This document shows, piece after piece, positions 5,693 to 5,752 of a DNA stretch of 5,752 nt. The stretch spans positions 1 through 5,752 of the forward strand of contig CANJEU010000153.1 in the NCBI GenBank assembly GCA_947473445.1, written 5' to 3'. Source of the DNA: Fidelibacterota bacterium. GTDB lineage: Bacteria > Pseudomonadota > Alphaproteobacteria > Rhodospirillales > Rhodospirillaceae. The number at the start of each line of letters is the position of its first letter. Positions within the stretch are counted from its first letter, which is position 1. The notes below the pieces were generated by a model that saw only the letters and a program-made list of their open reading frames with translations, was not told the DNA's origin and did no database searches. The translations under genes were made by a program, and so were the position numbers.

Positions 5693-5752
5693 ATGCCTCC
5701 GATTATTTCGATTTCGAACATCAGCAAGACCTATGCGTCGGGTCTTCAGGCC
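5693..5752 (+). CDS. ABC transporter ATP-binding protein, N-terminal fragment
   Basis: Only the first 20 codons are in the window: MPPIISISNISKTYASGLQA. The pattern of a short hydrophobic strand followed by SKTYASG-x-QA is the usual beginning of an ABC ATPase, in the A-loop region where the Tyr of KTY stacks on the adenine of ATP. The SGLQA wording recalls ATPases of ABC-2 type exporters. The Walker A motif would come after the right edge, so it cannot be confirmed. No strong ribosome site precedes the ATG (CCCCGGTTTCTT), so translation may be weak or initiated on a short leader; no better in-frame start is visible upstream. The gene is divergent from tex and shares its regulatory gap. Confidence 0.75.
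   Translation, partial: MPPIISISNISKTYASGLQA

Noticed and set aside
1..5752. A novel multi-gene defence, mobile or biosynthetic system
   Set aside because: Apart from soxCD, adjacent genes are on alternating strands with no operon linkage, and most belong to known housekeeping families.

Overview
This is a GC-rich, gene-dense chromosomal window. The protein sequences (class II ribonucleotide reductase N-terminus, SoxCD pair, Tex, a YkgJ-type cysteine-cluster protein, a DUF2188-like small protein) look like those of an alphaproteobacterium; I cannot name the genus from the sequence alone. Nothing marks it as mobile: there are no transposases, integrases, tRNA genes, CRISPR arrays or phage genes, and coding style is uniform.

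Layout. The left edge holds the first 67 codons of a minus-strand gene for adenosylcobalamin-dependent ribonucleotide reductase (nrdJ). About 130 bases of divergent promoter space follow. A plus-strand two-gene operon starts at 337: soxC (Tat-exported molybdenum sulfite/sulfane dehydrogenase subunit) overlaps soxD (exported monoheme cytochrome c) by 14 bases. A small minus-strand gene with a DUF2188-like domain runs convergently into soxD, and their 3' ends overlap by 32 bases. Across a 187-base divergent gap lies a plus-strand gene for a nine-cysteine YkgJ-family protein. Its 3' end overlaps that of the large minus-strand tex gene (S1-domain RNA-binding protein) by 20 bases. Upstream of tex, a 204-base AT-rich divergent gap contains a good tex promoter candidate, a tandem 11-base repeat and two short palindromes. 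The right edge holds the first 20 codons of a plus-strand ABC transporter ATPase gene.

How the genes work together. Only soxC and soxD form an evident functional unit: the molybdenum subunit would oxidise a sulfur substrate in the periplasm and pass electrons to the heme subunit. No other sox genes (soxXYZAB) are visible, so this is either an orphan SoxCD module or one whose partners lie elsewhere. The other genes look like independent housekeeping or uncharacterised units packed tail-to-tail. I found no convincing evidence of a new multi-gene system. The most useful leads are the orphan monoheme SoxCD, the cysteine-rich protein, and the palindrome/repeat cluster between tex and the ABC gene.
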